Origin: Linnemannia elongata
Taxonomy: Eukaryota > Mortierellomycota > Mortierellomycetes > Mortierellales > Mortierellaceae
Assembly (NCBI GenBank): GCA_036320915.1
Contig: JAXBDG010000007.1
Coordinates: forward strand, 1,240,001 to 1,304,000
Reading direction: 5' to 3'
Length of the DNA stretch: 64,000 nt
In this document: positions 10,993 through 22,393 of the stretch, piece after piece
Numbering within the stretch: the first letter of the stretch is position 1
Layout: each line of letters begins with the position of its first letter
Made by a program: the position numbers and the translations under genes
The notes under the pieces: model-generated
Told to the model about the DNA's origin: nothing
The model's database searches: none
The model's input: the letters and a program-made list of their open reading frames with translations, nothing else

Positions 10993-13792
10993 ATGTCACA
11001 CGCAACACAAAGCCAGACTGGCGCACCATCACCCGAGGCTTCATTTGTCTCCCAGGGAAAGACACACCTCTTGCTGTGGGCAATGGCAGAGGAGTACCTC
11101 GAGCAGGCACGGTCCCTGTGTTTTATTGCTACTGCACAATCTGGCTCACAGCCAGGTTGGCGAGCACGCCACCAGGACCTAATCATGTGTGCGATCAAGT
11201 GTCTAGTCGCATGTGTCTCGATCGAGTCGCCTTCTATGACCCAGCTCGACAAGGCCAAATCTCGACTGAGGCTGGCCCAGGTTCTTTTTGAGGAGACTGA
11301 GAGTGTTGACAGATCCGAGGAAGAGGTCACTAACGCGGTATGTGGTCCAGAGTTTCTTGTGGTTAACAATGGATCAAAGGATGTTAGTCGATGAGAAAAA
11401 GAGAACTAAAACTTTGCGCTGTTGATTTGAAACAGATCACCATCGCGGACTCGGTAAGGATATAATTCGCGGAGGATCTTGATGCCCTTGACATGTGTTA
11501 TTAATATTCTCACGGGAGCATACTGACGCTAGGTGTCGACTAATACTTCCCTCCTGGATATTCGTAGATCCAAGGTTCATCAGCGCTGGAGATTCAGTTG
11601 AGATTGTACGAGCTGCAGACACTGATTTATATCGAGACGAAGAGGTTCCGACTTGCCAAGAACACACTCAGGATCGCTTCGGCGGAGGCTGCAAAGTAAG
11701 ATGCGCGACGATACAACTTTGTTCAGTGATGACTACACAAGAGAAATTTCTCATGTTCGGATATCTAACATGAGATTTGTTGTACTCTTTGTCTCGTTTC
11801 TAGGCAAGGATTACATAACTGGACATATCAATTCTGCTTCTTAAAGGCGCGAGTACACTTTATGCTGGAAGATGTGGCAGGGAGTTTGACGACTATGAAC
11901 CAGGGAGCTGCACTTGCGGAACAACAAGGAGACTTTGACATCAAGGTAGACATCATCAAACTGAACTGCGGCCTTTTTGACATAAAGAAGTCAAGGCGCC
12001 AAGAGAACTCACTCAAACAATACTTCTTGTATATCATAGATGGCCTTCTGGATCGTGTCTGGACAGTACTCTCTCATGCTATCCAAGTGGGAGCAAGCCA
12101 TGTTCTATCTTCAAAAGATGACGCCTCATATGGGCATAGCAGAACTTCTTGATTTTACCACTACAACGGCAACAATAACAATGGCACCAACAACAACCGA
12201 TAATGGATCACCACCAGCACCTATAAGGCCGTCATCGCCTGGGGCGAAAGGACCACCGCAGGAATTGGATCGCCAGCAGTGTCAGTCACAACAATTGAGG
12301 GTTTTCTTCTTGATCCTCTATATCTTTTGCATGATTCGGTCGGGACAGGTCGAAAAGACGCTATGTGCGCTCACTTCTTTGCATGGGGCTCTCGACGGAA
12401 CGCGGCCGAGAGACACAGACGAGCTGCAGGGCGTGTTCAGAGTGTTTCTCAAGAATCGGATCGATGACTCTCCCCAGGGTCGCCAGCAAGCTTCTCAGCT
12501 ACCCCAACCAGCTTCTCAGCCGTACATCTGTATCCGATGGATGACATTCTCACAAGTGTATTGCTTGACCTACTTGTTGTCGGGAATCTGCAGCAAGGCG
12601 GATATGACGCAACCCATGAAATCGCAGCAGTTTCTTGTCGAAGGAATCAAGGTGGTTGATCGAGAGTTTACTGTAAATGATTGTAAGTCCATTTGACGCG
12701 TTTGTGAAGTAATCCTTAGGTGCAACTGAAAGTACCGCAGATATTGGAACTAACATCTTCAAAAGATGCATCTTCTAGTGTTTATGTTCGACGGAATCAG
12801 CGGTGGTTCTCGCTCTTGTTGATGACCATGCTCCTGCACTTGACTGATGTGTTTTTACTCAAGTTTGAGCTTGACTCTGCTCAAGAGGTATTGTGAATGC
12901 TGTCTGCGGATCAAATTAGCTGCTTATCTCCCTTGTTAGTATTTCAGCTGACAAGATGCTGTTTTTATCGTTATCCATTTTAGACGTTACTGAAGGCCAC
13001 CTATTGGGCTCAGGTTTGCGGGGCTTGGGACTTGTTTAAGTGGAGAATCTCGCTGACGACTGGAATGATCATGCAACTCGGAGGTCGACTGGACGAAGCG
13101 ATGGACTGGTACAACATCTGTTTGAGCCACTCTGAAAGTCCGCATCAAGATCCTGAAGGCTATGAAGCAAAGACCCTGGCTCTTATCAGCACTGGCTTCA
13201 TCTTTAGCGGCGAACGTTATTACAACCAACAGAGAGTAAGCTATTATAATATCGTCTCTATCAAGTTGTGGGTTTGAATGTTTACGTTGTTAACCATCAA
13301 TGTCATTTTCTGTAGGCTAGAGCGATATTAGTGGAGGCCAAAGCTAGGCACGCAACGATGCAATCTGCTAATGTGCGATGTGCACTCCATATCCTTGACG
13401 GCGCAACCAACGAAGGATTGATTCCCGCCAGGTAGGTCATCTGGGGAATGTTTAGTTCATATGCAGTGATTGGATAAGCTCTAATTCTATTGGTCTCACA
13501 CGACGGTACTTGGTTGATCAACTGCGCCTAGACAACACTTGCACGAGTCGCTCAAGACATCGGGCAGTCTGATGAACACACAGCTAAGAAGTATATCACT
13601 TATGCTCCTGGGCAATTTCTACAAGGAGGGGCATGATGCGCAGGCAGAGAAGATGCTGGCAGCAGGGTTTGCGCATGCGGCCAAGACGTGCAACCAGATT
13701 GTTGCAGTATCCACAGGATTCACATTGAAAGGTAAATATTATGTAATGAAAACAGCCTACGCGGCGTGTCAATTTTTATTTGTTCCAAAAGT

Positions 13793-13825
<33 letters not shown>

Positions 13826-14061
13826 AGCACGCGCTGTGCCCCTGAGTACACTGACCAACTGTGGCGCATTCTTTTATTTCTATAAAAAAAAAACCCCCCC
13901 AACACGTAGACCTTTACTTGCAGACATCCAGGGGTATCAAGGCCAGCGAGCAGGCCCAAAAGAACAAGGTCTTCCTGGATGAAGTAGACAAGGCGTTTCA
14001 GATGAGAGTGCTGGACCCGCTTCTCAACGACCATTCTCCCAGCAGCAACAGCACGACATGA
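10993..14061 (+). CDS. MAU2: Cohesin loading factor MAU2/Scc4
   Basis: Proposed exons: 10993-11337, 11436-11453, 11568-11695, 11804-11945, 12040-12672, 12801-12887, 12984-13235, 13316-13431, 13532-13731, 13910-14061; about 690 residues, total divisible by three. Recognised from the TPR-like helices typical of Scc4/MAU2: SRLRLAQVLFEETES, LEIQLRLYELQTLIYIETK, LDEAMDWYNICL, LMLLGNFYKEG. MAU2 partners with NIPBL/Scc2 to load cohesin onto chromatin, and binds the N-terminus of Scc2. Exon 2 is only 18 nt. The exon 5 to exon 6 junction is the weakest point: a donor at 12673 paired with the acceptor at 12800 keeps frame, whereas the better-looking donor at 12683 does not. A TPR superhelix protein of this length fits the family (about 600-700 residues). 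Intron 9 carries a poly-A tract. Confidence 0.85.
13794..13822 (+). repeat. Poly-A tract (about 29 nt) in MAU2 intron 9
   Basis: A run of A inside the intron 13732-13909, followed by a second A run and a short C run before the acceptor at 13909. Confidence 0.85.
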
Positions 14062-14348
14062 AGAATAAAATAAAAGATGGGGCGTATCAATTGGCTGTGC
14101 TCACTCCTCTGTCAATTGCTGACCCATGCGTGTGCCCGGCCCAGCCCACGTTCTTTTTTTTTTTTTATTCTCTCCTGTTCTCCTTTCTTCCTTTCTTCTT
14201 TTTCCTTCTCTCTCACCCCGTGTGTGCACACTCTCAGTCCTCTCTTCCCCTTTCCCGCCATCCTCCTCGCTTTCTATCCCCTCATTCACATTTACATTCA
14301 CCCCCGCTCTCATTCCTTCACGCCCCTCTCTCCAATAACAAGGACCAC
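14062..14348 (+). promoter_or_regulatory. Pyrimidine-rich leader of BUD6
   Basis: The 287 nt between MAU2 and BUD6 are almost entirely C and T on the coding strand from about 14150 to 14335. The same kind of tract precedes DOT1 and TTC39 on their coding strands, so it is probably a core-promoter or 5' leader element. This is inferred from recurrence, with no start site visible. Confidence 0.4.
14064..14069 (+). terminator. Poly(A) signal of MAU2
   Basis: AATAAA three bases after the MAU2 stop codon, followed by an overlapping second copy. The BUD6 start codon is only 280 nt further, so the MAU2 3' UTR must be short. Confidence 0.45.
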
Positions 14349-15979
14349 ATGGAGCCCAACGCACAGTTCCCACCAACAGGGAATCCCGTCCGAAGACGTA
14401 AAACGGAGCAAGGCGCCGTAAGTACACACAACACCACGGACGACTCCGCCTCCTTGTCCCCTTCCGCGCTGAACCCTAAACAACCACTTTTGTCAACCAT
14501 GCCCACTCACTGTTTCGACAAAAAAGCGACACAACGAAGGAGCGAGAAGGGGCGTGGGGTGTGATGGACCCCTTCGCGTTCTGCAAATGACCAATGCTGA
14601 CATTCCAACGTGCGTCTTTTTTTCTGGGTCGCCGACAATCACCACATAGATGAACCCAATAGAGGCGACGGTCACCAAGCTGTTGGTGGCGACGAAACAG
14701 CTCCTGGAAGGCTTGACTCTTTGGTCGACGCGGAAAATGACTGAGGACCAAGTGTCAGATATCTTTGTCCAACTTGCCACCCAATTTAACTTGGCTACCC
14801 AGTCATTCCATGAGGTTGGCATTGATACCAGGTACAGCAAAATAAGATACATTCCATTGCTGTCGTGCTCTTGTTCCAACCCAGCCCTTCTTCTCGTTTT
14901 TGTTCCTCTGACCGACCACTGTGATTGCGCCTTGAGAAAAAAGAAGCGTAAGAGAGACAGGGAAGCCCTAACTTGTTTTTCTTTTGGCTCATCCCCGAAT
15001 AGCGAGCTGGCACATATCCCCGACGACCTCAGAAACTGCCTGGAGACAGCTCTCGGCGAGGAGCCATCACCGTCATCGCTCGACCAATACCTGCCAAAGA
15101 TCAAGGAAGTTATCATAAACCTTCTGCAGGGCCTGCGTATGAAGCAGAACCTGTACCGCGACCAGAACGACGCAAAAGCAGCGCGTATGCAAGCAGCTGC
15201 AACTACAGGTCGATCCAAGAGCAATGGAAGTGCTTTCAGACAGCCCCACATGAACAGGACATTGGAAGATAACGGTAGCGGCGGTGGTGGCGGGGCGAGT
15301 ACTACTCGGAGCCAGTCACTCAATGCAGGACCAGCGCCAACCGTGTCGATTTCTTCTCCGCGGGACGAACAAGGACATGCAGAGACCCTGGCCTCCCTTC
15401 GCAAAAGCGATACTATTACTCGTCGTGCCTCTTCTCGACGCCATTCACAGCGGTTCTCGACCTTGCTAGAGCAGAATGCTCCTCCAGTTCCTCGAAGGAA
15501 CCCCATGACAGACCCAACGATGCTGTCGACTTATTCAGGATACTCCACTCCGCAGGCTTCCAGTCCCCTAGCGAGTCCTAGCGGTTCTATCCCTTATGGC
15601 CAGTTCTCGCCTCTGCCGACTTTTGACGCTTACCCAAATGGCCCAGCTCTGTCGAGTAGCAGTATGAGCAAGTCTATGGACGGGATGCCTCTTCCTCCAA
15701 GCGTTCCGACGCCTCTCCTACCCGACGGCAGCATGGCCCATATCCCTTCCTCTACCGACGAGCCCATGTTGGGGTCGTCGTCAATGCTCAACCCCGACAT
15801 CCTTAATCCTGACTCTGGAGTTCCCACTCACCAAGTGCAGATGCCATCAGGATCGACTGATACTCTTAACAGCGTGGTGGCGCCAACGATCCTCAGCAGC
15901 ATTGATCCCGCCAGTGCGATGTCCCTGCCATCGTCTGACACCACAGGTAGCGTTAACAAACATTGGTTATCCATGTATT

Positions 15980-16028
<49 letters not shown>

Positions 16029-17629
16029 CGTGTTCATGCTTTAATGAAAGAAATAAGAATGTTCGCTTATCACAGCTATTTTTTTGCCATACATATAGGT
16101 CCAGTAGACACCAGTCTGACACTGTTCCTCCAAGTGGGCAAGAGCGTAAAGAAGACCAAATTTGAGGGCGAGCTGACCCACTCTGGCCTGCGAATGCTCT
16201 TCATGGAGAAGTTTCAGTACAACCCAGGACAAGAAGACTTCCCTACCATTTATGTCAAGGATCCGCAGACCAATATCCATTATGAGCTCGAGTCCCTGGC
16301 AGACGTGAAGCAGAACGCATTTCTATCGCTCAATGTCGATGGTAAGAATAGCCACTGAGTGTATCATCTGTGGGAATGAATTGAACGTGGACCCGTTTTG
16401 AAGATGTCTTGACGATTAGCCTTGTTTTTCGTATGATGTTAGATTTGGAGAATATTCAGCGTAAGATGGATCAAGGTTTCGCGGCACTATCCAAGGAGCT
16501 GAGCGAGATCAAGAAAGCCCAGGAGACAATGGAAACAGCTCGACAGAAAGCGGCGGCGGCGGCAGCTGCAGCGGCAGCAGCAGCTGCGGTGGTCAAGGAT
16601 GCACCTGAGCGTAGCGCGTCGTCGAACTCTGAGAGCTCTGCTCTACTTCGGTCAGTTGTCCAAAAAGTCCTTACGAAGACCAAATCGGTATCGGCATTGA
16701 CGAGTCAAGGAAGCATTTCGGCAGCAGATTTAAAGCCGCAGCAGAACGAGGTGCGTTCGTTACGCCGGGACCTGGGAGTAGTTCGACAGATGTACACCGA
16801 GCTCCAGAGCGAGACCAAGACCATGCTCGGGAGTTTGGCAGGATACACGTCTCAGATCCGCAAACAAGCTCTTGAGCAGCCTGTGTCGGCCAGGATGTTT
16901 ATTGAGACTGGCAAGGTCAAATTGGATAAGAAGTCAGAGGATCTGACAAACAAGATCGAGGACTTGCAGGATGTGGTTGAGGACATGAAGCTCAACGTCA
17001 CTCAGCGTCGTGGTCGACCCAGCGATACCTCTATGGCGTTTGTTGACAAGCAGTGCGAGGAGATTGAGAGGGACCTTGCGGAGCTTTCGGATTACATTCA
17101 ATCGATCCGGCCCTCGTGGAAGAAGACCTGGGAGGTTGAGCTGCAGACAATCGTGAAAGAGCAAATGTTCTTGAAGGAGCAGGAGGCATTGCTGGAGGAC
17201 CTCAAGGAGGACCGGGGCTCTTTGATGCAGACGCTCGGAAACCTCAAGAAGGTGCTCGAGTTGCAGGAGAAGAACGGCGGAGTCTTGGGAGGCAAGCCTC
17301 GAGAGTTTGTATTCCAGCCTCAAGTGGATGACAGCTTTGAGGGTCTAAAGACGGTGATGGAGGAAGTCAAGATGATTGAACCGGATTCGAACAGGCGTCT
17401 AAAGGCGATGGCACAAATGGAGAAGCTGCGCCATATCGAGCTGTCGAACCGGATTGATGAGTTTGAGGAGGAGTTGACGACATTTGTGGGGGCGAGCAAG
17501 TTGAGGAAGACTGGTGGAGCACAAGAGGTCGAGAGGCAGAGACAACAGAGGGATCTCGAGAATTTGAAGGCCATGTTTGCCAAGAAGGAACAGGATGTCC
17601 CGATCACAGACCACGGCGACGGAGCATAA
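14349..17629 (+). CDS. BUD6: Actin-interacting polarity protein Bud6/Aip3
   Basis: Exons 14349-14417, 14650-14831, 15003-15946, 16099-16341 and 16443-17629, about 874 residues. The N-terminal domain (VTKLLVATKQLLEGLTLWS, then LATQFNLATQSFHEVGID) matches the Aip3/Bud6 N-terminal helical domain. After a Ser/Pro-rich linker the C-terminal AIP3 domain begins around residue 400 (LTLFLQVGKSVKKTKFEGEL, LRMLFMEKFQYNPG) and runs into long coiled coils. Bud6 is a polarisome component that binds actin monomers and stimulates formins at sites of polarised growth. An alanine run encoded by GCG/GCA repeats sits near 16551-16587. Exon 1 encodes only 23 residues, and exon 2 itself opens with an in-frame ATG at 14650, a possible alternative start. 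Confidence 0.9.
15984..16026 (+). repeat. Poly-T tract (about 43 nt) in BUD6 intron 3
   Basis: An uninterrupted T run within the intron 15947-16098, ending about 70 nt before the acceptor; it is the longest homopolymer in the window. Confidence 0.9.
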
Positions 17630-18127
17630 TTATCGATTTTTTTGTATTTTGCAGTTTTACCCGCGTAGTCAATATACATGGTTCCACGTCTAGACACGGG
17701 CTGTTTGTCATCTTGTATTCCAAGGGGATTTACCAGTGAGAGATTCAACACGAAGGCCTAGAGCAGTGATCGAACGGAGAATTCTATTTTTTTTCTGGGC
17801 AAATGAGGTGCGTAATGGGCCAGTCGGAACTTACCCCTTGAAAGATAGACAAAGCAAGAACAATTTACCCAGAAGGGCCAAAGTCGACGTGAGTGTTGGT
17901 TGCTTTTGTTCTCATGTTTAAGGGCGCCGTAGTTGTTTTCGACGGCGTGGCAGACATCATAGCCAAGAGTAAGTGTTTGTGTTCACCAAGGACAATATGG
18001 ACGAGTTAGGAAAAAAGTGGACAAGTCGCCATTGCCTATTAGTAGTTTGGTCATACCACTTGGTCAAAGTTTGAAAGAATAGAGAGCCGCCGCGCTTTTG
18101 CAAGAAGGCACAGACCCGACCTCGATC

Positions 18128-18160
<33 letters not shown>

Positions 18161-18321
18161 CTCCAAGATATATAAGGAGCGGATGCCGCTCTAATTCAAC
18201 ACCAAGTCAACATTTTCTATTCTTTCACCTTCGACCCAAACACAGGTCAATCCATCCTCTACATTCTCTTCAAAAAATAGATAAAAAAAAGCCCTCGTTT
18301 CCTCACCCTCTTTCCAAAGCC
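17630..18321. other. Intergenic region between BUD6 and the NmrA-like gene
   Basis: No coding sequence recognised. It contains a 30-nt T run at 18131-18160 followed by a TATATAAGG-like box at about 18169, some 150 nt before the next start codon, which could be a TATA element. A C-rich leader lies just before the start. Confidence 0.5.
18169..18176 (+). promoter_or_regulatory. Possible TATA box upstream of the NmrA-like gene
   Basis: The sequence TATATAAG lies about 150 nt upstream of the ATG at 18322 and just after a T30 run. It matches the TATA consensus well, but no transcription start is visible, so the assignment rests on motif and distance. Confidence 0.4.
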
Positions 18322-19197
18322 ATGATGATCCCACCGACTCGAATCTTCGCGTTCCTCGGTGCGACCGGCGGGTGCACAAACGCTTGTCTCGCCCACACCC
18401 TCCTCGCAGGGTTTCACGCCTCGGCTTTAGTTCGCACACCGTCCAAGTTAGTCCAGATGCTCCTGGCCCAGGGGATCCCTCAAACGACCATCGATTCGCA
18501 GCTAAGAATCGTCGAGGGCGATAGTGGCGACGTCTCTGCAGTCAAAAATATCCTCCTAGTTCCCTCACCTAGCACGGCTGCTGGTGAAGGTGAGGAGGCA
18601 TTCGGGTTGGTCTCGGCGATCGTATCAGGAATCGGAGGAGTTGGCAAGTTGCAGTGGTCACTCCGTCGTCCGGTGACGGTCAATGACCCAGATCTGTGTA
18701 CCAATGCCGCCAAGACCGTGGTCCAAGCTCTCCGTGAGATCTACGAAACCCACCCATCCCTTGTCGCCAGTGGACGAAAAAAGCCATCGATCACTGTCAT
18801 TTCATCGACGGGTATCTCGCAGGGCCCTGAGGATGTGCCTTTTGGACTACGAACTCTGTATCATGTCATCCTTGCGGATCCACACAAGGATAAACGTGAG
18901 ATGGAGAATCTTGCTCTCGAGAACGCCAACAATAACGCGGTCTTGTCGTCGACAACAGATGCAGAAGGGAAGGTGTTTGGAGGGGCGATTATTGTTAGAG
19001 CGACTCTGATGAAGGGGGACCAGAGTATTAAGGACGGAAAGGGGTGGAAGAAGTTGAAGGTGGGGACGGAGGATAAGCCAGCAGTTGGGTACAGTGTTCG
19101 CCGGGCGGATGTTGGGGAGTGGATTTTTGAGGAGGTTGTTAGGGCTGAGGATGAGGGAGTGAAGTGGTTTGGGCAGAAGGTTACACTTACTAACTGA
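18322..19197 (+). CDS. NAD(P)-binding Rossmann protein (NmrA/atypical SDR-like)
   Basis: A single open frame of 291 residues, unusual here in having no intron. The N-terminus has a beta strand followed by a glycine-rich turn (FLGATGGCTNACLAHTLL, residues about 11-28), typical of atypical short-chain dehydrogenases that bind NAD(P). Further strands include ALVRTPSK, where the Arg/Thr after the second strand would favour NADPH, and ITVISSTGISQGPED. There is no clear Tyr-x-x-x-Lys catalytic pair in the usual place, which fits the NmrA/NAD(P)H-binding branch, whose members can be reductases or redox sensors. Substrate cannot be read from the sequence. Two successive ATG codons (18322, 18325) could both serve as start. 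Confidence 0.7.
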   Translation: MMIPPTRIFAFLGATGGCTNACLAHTLLAGFHASALVRTPSKLVQMLLAQGIPQTTIDSQLRIVEGDSGDVSAVKNILLVPSPSTAAGEGEEAFGLVSAIVSGIGGVGKLQWSLRRPVTVNDPDLCTNAAKTVVQALREIYETHPSLVASGRKKPSITVISSTGISQGPEDVPFGLRTLYHVILADPHKDKREMENLALENANNNAVLSSTTDAEGKVFGGAIIVRATLMKGDQSIKDGKGWKKLKVGTEDKPAVGYSVRRADVGEWIFEEVVRAEDEGVKWFGQKVTLTN

Positions 19198-20596
19198 GAG
19201 TGAATAGGGGTCAGCGCAGAACCCATAGTCAAAGCTTTCTTGATCATAGTTACTTTTTCTTATTAAAAGAACGTTTTCTCTCGTATTTCGTACTTCTTGC
19301 CCTCGTTGGCGCTCGTCTACTCGTCTCTTCTTTCATTTCTTCTCTATTCCTTGTTTGTTCACAACTTGTTGATGCAAGTGGTTGGGGTGGGTAGGTTAGT
19401 CGCATTTGAAGGCGGGCGTTAATGGTATTTATGCTTTCTTCTATGATGACTCGAGTAGTGAATGTGTGGTTGAGAGTGGAAGGCGTTGAGTCGTTCGGAG
19501 GTGAGACAGGGTAAATATCACTCTCCTCCCTGGTGAGCGACAACGCGTTGCCGTCATATCATTGATCAATTCATTGATAAACCGCGTTTGTCTCATATGC
19601 TCGCGTCCAAGGGATCTAACGCAGCCTTACTTGTCTCAATCCCAACACGTCCTTTCCGTCTATCCGTCACGCGAATTTATTGACGCCAGATGGTCTTCGT
19701 TTTTCATCTTCTTCTCGGACCCCTGATATTCTGGAGGTAAATGTTCACTGGACCATTGCGCGAACCACAGTAGCCATAGTATTCCCTCGACCACCCAGAA
19801 GACTATTCGAAACGTTTATTTTTTTTCTTCTCACGAAGATAAGGACAAGGACAAGGACAACGGCAAGGCCAACGACAAGGAAAACGACAAAAAAACTGCC
19901 GATCCTCATCACTTCTCTCATTTTCCTTGACGGTCAATGAGACACACGCCCAGAGAAGGATGGGAACGAAAACAATAACCAAAAAAGGTTGGGAAATGTT
20001 GAATGAGCTGGAAGAAGGTGCACACCAATGAAGGCAGCTCCTTACACAATTAGTAATCGATGTTCAGGGTATTAAGAAAACAAATCAAGCTCAAACCATA
20101 TTGGATATTCGTGCCTGTGAATGAGAAGTGAGTAGTTCAGGAGGACGGGGTTGAATTGCGCTGCGCTGTTGGACATCACAGAGGCCTCCGTGGGCCCTAG
20201 GAAGGACGTGATCCGATCCGTGTTACAGGTTGCTGTGTGTGTGTGTGTGTGTGTGTGGAGAAGGTTTGTTGTGGCTGGTTCGGCTCGTTTGATGGTGCAT
20301 GTTCGGTCGGTCGGTCGGTAAATTCGCAGAATCAAATCACGTACACAAATAAAAAAAGTAACAAAAACGGTGCATAAAGTGATTGTGAGGCGCGCTTTCT
20401 CGTAATTCCCTCTCTTCTCTTTCTTTCTTTCTTTCTTTACTCTTTAACCCCTTTCTCCCTTCAGTTCAGGCCAAATCGCAAAAAGACGACATCCAACACG
20501 CTCGATACTTGTATTGCTCAACCCAAGCTCATACACGTCAATCAAACAGGACCATTGCAAGGACAGGACACCTAACCATCTCTTTACTCAACGATC
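19198..20596. other. Intergenic region before the HSDL2-type gene
   Basis: No gene could be assigned. The stretch includes an open frame without ATG at about 19727-19934 with Lys-Asp repeats from AAGGAC units, a (TG) microsatellite at 20234-20254, a CGGT repeat near 20305-20320 and a CTTT-repeat pyrimidine tract near 20410-20440 that precedes the next gene. Confidence 0.5.
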
Positions 20597-22096
20597 ATGT
20601 CACTTCAAGGTACATACATAGGTGACTTTTACCTTTGACAGGATCGTCCGCTCGACACCATGAACACTGAACTTAGGACACAATTAAACGCCTTCAAACC
20701 TGGCTAAAGACACCGCTGGAAAAAAGGACCCGGAGGCTGAACATCCTTTTGACCCTTGCTCGCCTGGCACCTTTAACTCTTAGGAAAGACGCTTTTCATT
20801 TCTGGAGCGAGCAGAGGTATCGGTCTGGCCATCGCTCTTCGCGCTGCCAGAGACAAGGCTAACATTGCCATCGCTGCCAAGACAGCCACTCCTCACCCTA
20901 CTGTAAGGATACAGAGGAGTATTCACATACGTCTCAGTTAACCGGGGACAAGTGTACTGCTGCCAGTACCGTGGGAATGAAATGACGCTTGCATGTGACT
21001 GACTGAACCGACTGGTTTCTTGTCGTTGATGGAATACTAATTAGCTTCCAGGAACCATTTACACTGCTGCAGAGGAGATCGAGAAGGCGGGAGGCACAGG
21101 TACTTAACACTGGCTCTACAGCATTATCGCTACCAAGGAGAATGTTGAATTGGTGGTATTGATACGCATGCTTTTGTTGTTACCTACAATTTAGCACTTC
21201 CCATTATCTGTGACATTCGAGATGAGGAGCAAGTCAAGAGTGCGATTGACCAAACTGCTGCCAAGTTTGGCGGTATTGACATTCTTGTAAGTTTTTAGTG
21301 TGCTTCGTTCTTTTGTGAAAACTGACTCTTTCAACAAAACGCCTTGGCTGTGCTTTCTAACAATGTTTTCTCTTCACCGACTTGTCTTCTTCATCATTCT
21401 CGTATGTTGCCTCCATTTAGGTCAACAATGGTGGGTTCTCGTGAACTATGATCCGCCTCGAGGCTTTTCTGGTACAAAATATCGTTATTCATATTCGAAT
21501 TTCCTTTATGTGTGGTAGCATCGGCGATTAGCTTGACAAACACGCAGGAGACAACTGTTAAGAAATATGATCTGATGCACAGTGTTAACGGTCGTGGCAC
21601 CTGGATGGTCTCCAAGTACGCCATCCCACACCTGATCAAGTCTGGCAAGAACCCCCATATTCTCAACCTTTCCCCACCACTGTCGATGAAGGAAGCCTGG
21701 TTCAAGAACAATGTCGCGTACACGATGTCCAAGATGAACATGTCGATGTGTGTCCTCGGTATGGCGGGTGAGTTGCGTCGACACAAGATTGGTGTCAATG
21801 CGCTCTGGCCCCTAACTCTGATTGGCACTGCAGCGTTGACCCAGGTCGGCGACACGTCCAAGATGAAGTTGCGCACGCCCGATATTATGGCTGATGCGGC
21901 TTATGAGGTCTTTCTGAAGGATAGCTCCAAGTTCTCGGGCAACTTTTTGGTTGACGAGTTGTTCTTGAGACGCGAGGGGTTCACGGACATGGATCAGTAT
22001 GCCCCTGGTGAGCGCAATTTCTCACCCGACTTTTTCTTGCCTGATGAGGTTCTCAAGGAGATTGACGAGCTCCGCGCCACTCAGGGCTGGCACTAG
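20597..22096 (+). CDS. HSDL2: HSDL2-type short-chain dehydrogenase/reductase
   Basis: Six exons: 20597-20609, 20784-20902, 21045-21099, 21195-21286, 21421-21430 and 21519-22096, giving 288 residues. The classical SDR cofactor motif is present (ISGASRGIGLAIALRAA), an acidic residue in CDIRDEEQ, and the structural VNNASAI. The catalytic Ser148, Tyr164 and Lys168 are seen in ILNLSPPLS and VAYTMSK. Sequence through ALWPLTLIGTAA and FSGNFLVDE is very close to animal HSDL2, a peroxisomal/mitochondrial SDR linked to fatty-acid metabolism. The C-terminal SCP2 sterol-carrier domain of the animal protein is missing; the protein stops right after the SDR fold, and no PTS1-like tripeptide is visible. Exon 5 is a 10-nt microexon and exon 1 is 13 nt. 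Confidence 0.88.
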
Positions 22097-22393
22097 GATG
22101 GCTTGTAGAATGAGTGTCGGCTTGATTGACAGCAAAGGAAGGACGAAAGATAAAAGTAAAAGAAATATATAATTTCAAACGCCTCCTTCAAGGCCTCAAC
22201 GCATGATACAACGTGACCATTTGACAGAGAGGAAAGAACGTGTCGCCAGATAAAGGGAGAAAAAAAGGCACTTCCTTCCTTCTTCCTTTCTCCTCATTCA
22301 ACGACCCCGCTTGTAGCCCTCTACACCCCTCACTTTCTTCTTCTTCCTCTCCTTTCAACCCTTTTCATTCACGACTCGAATATACACATAACC

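Noticed and set aside
14493..15506. Long minus-strand open frame (337 codons) opposite BUD6
   Set aside because: It overlaps spliced coding sequence of BUD6 and introns with family-recognised content on the other strand. It shows no domain and is a shadow frame.
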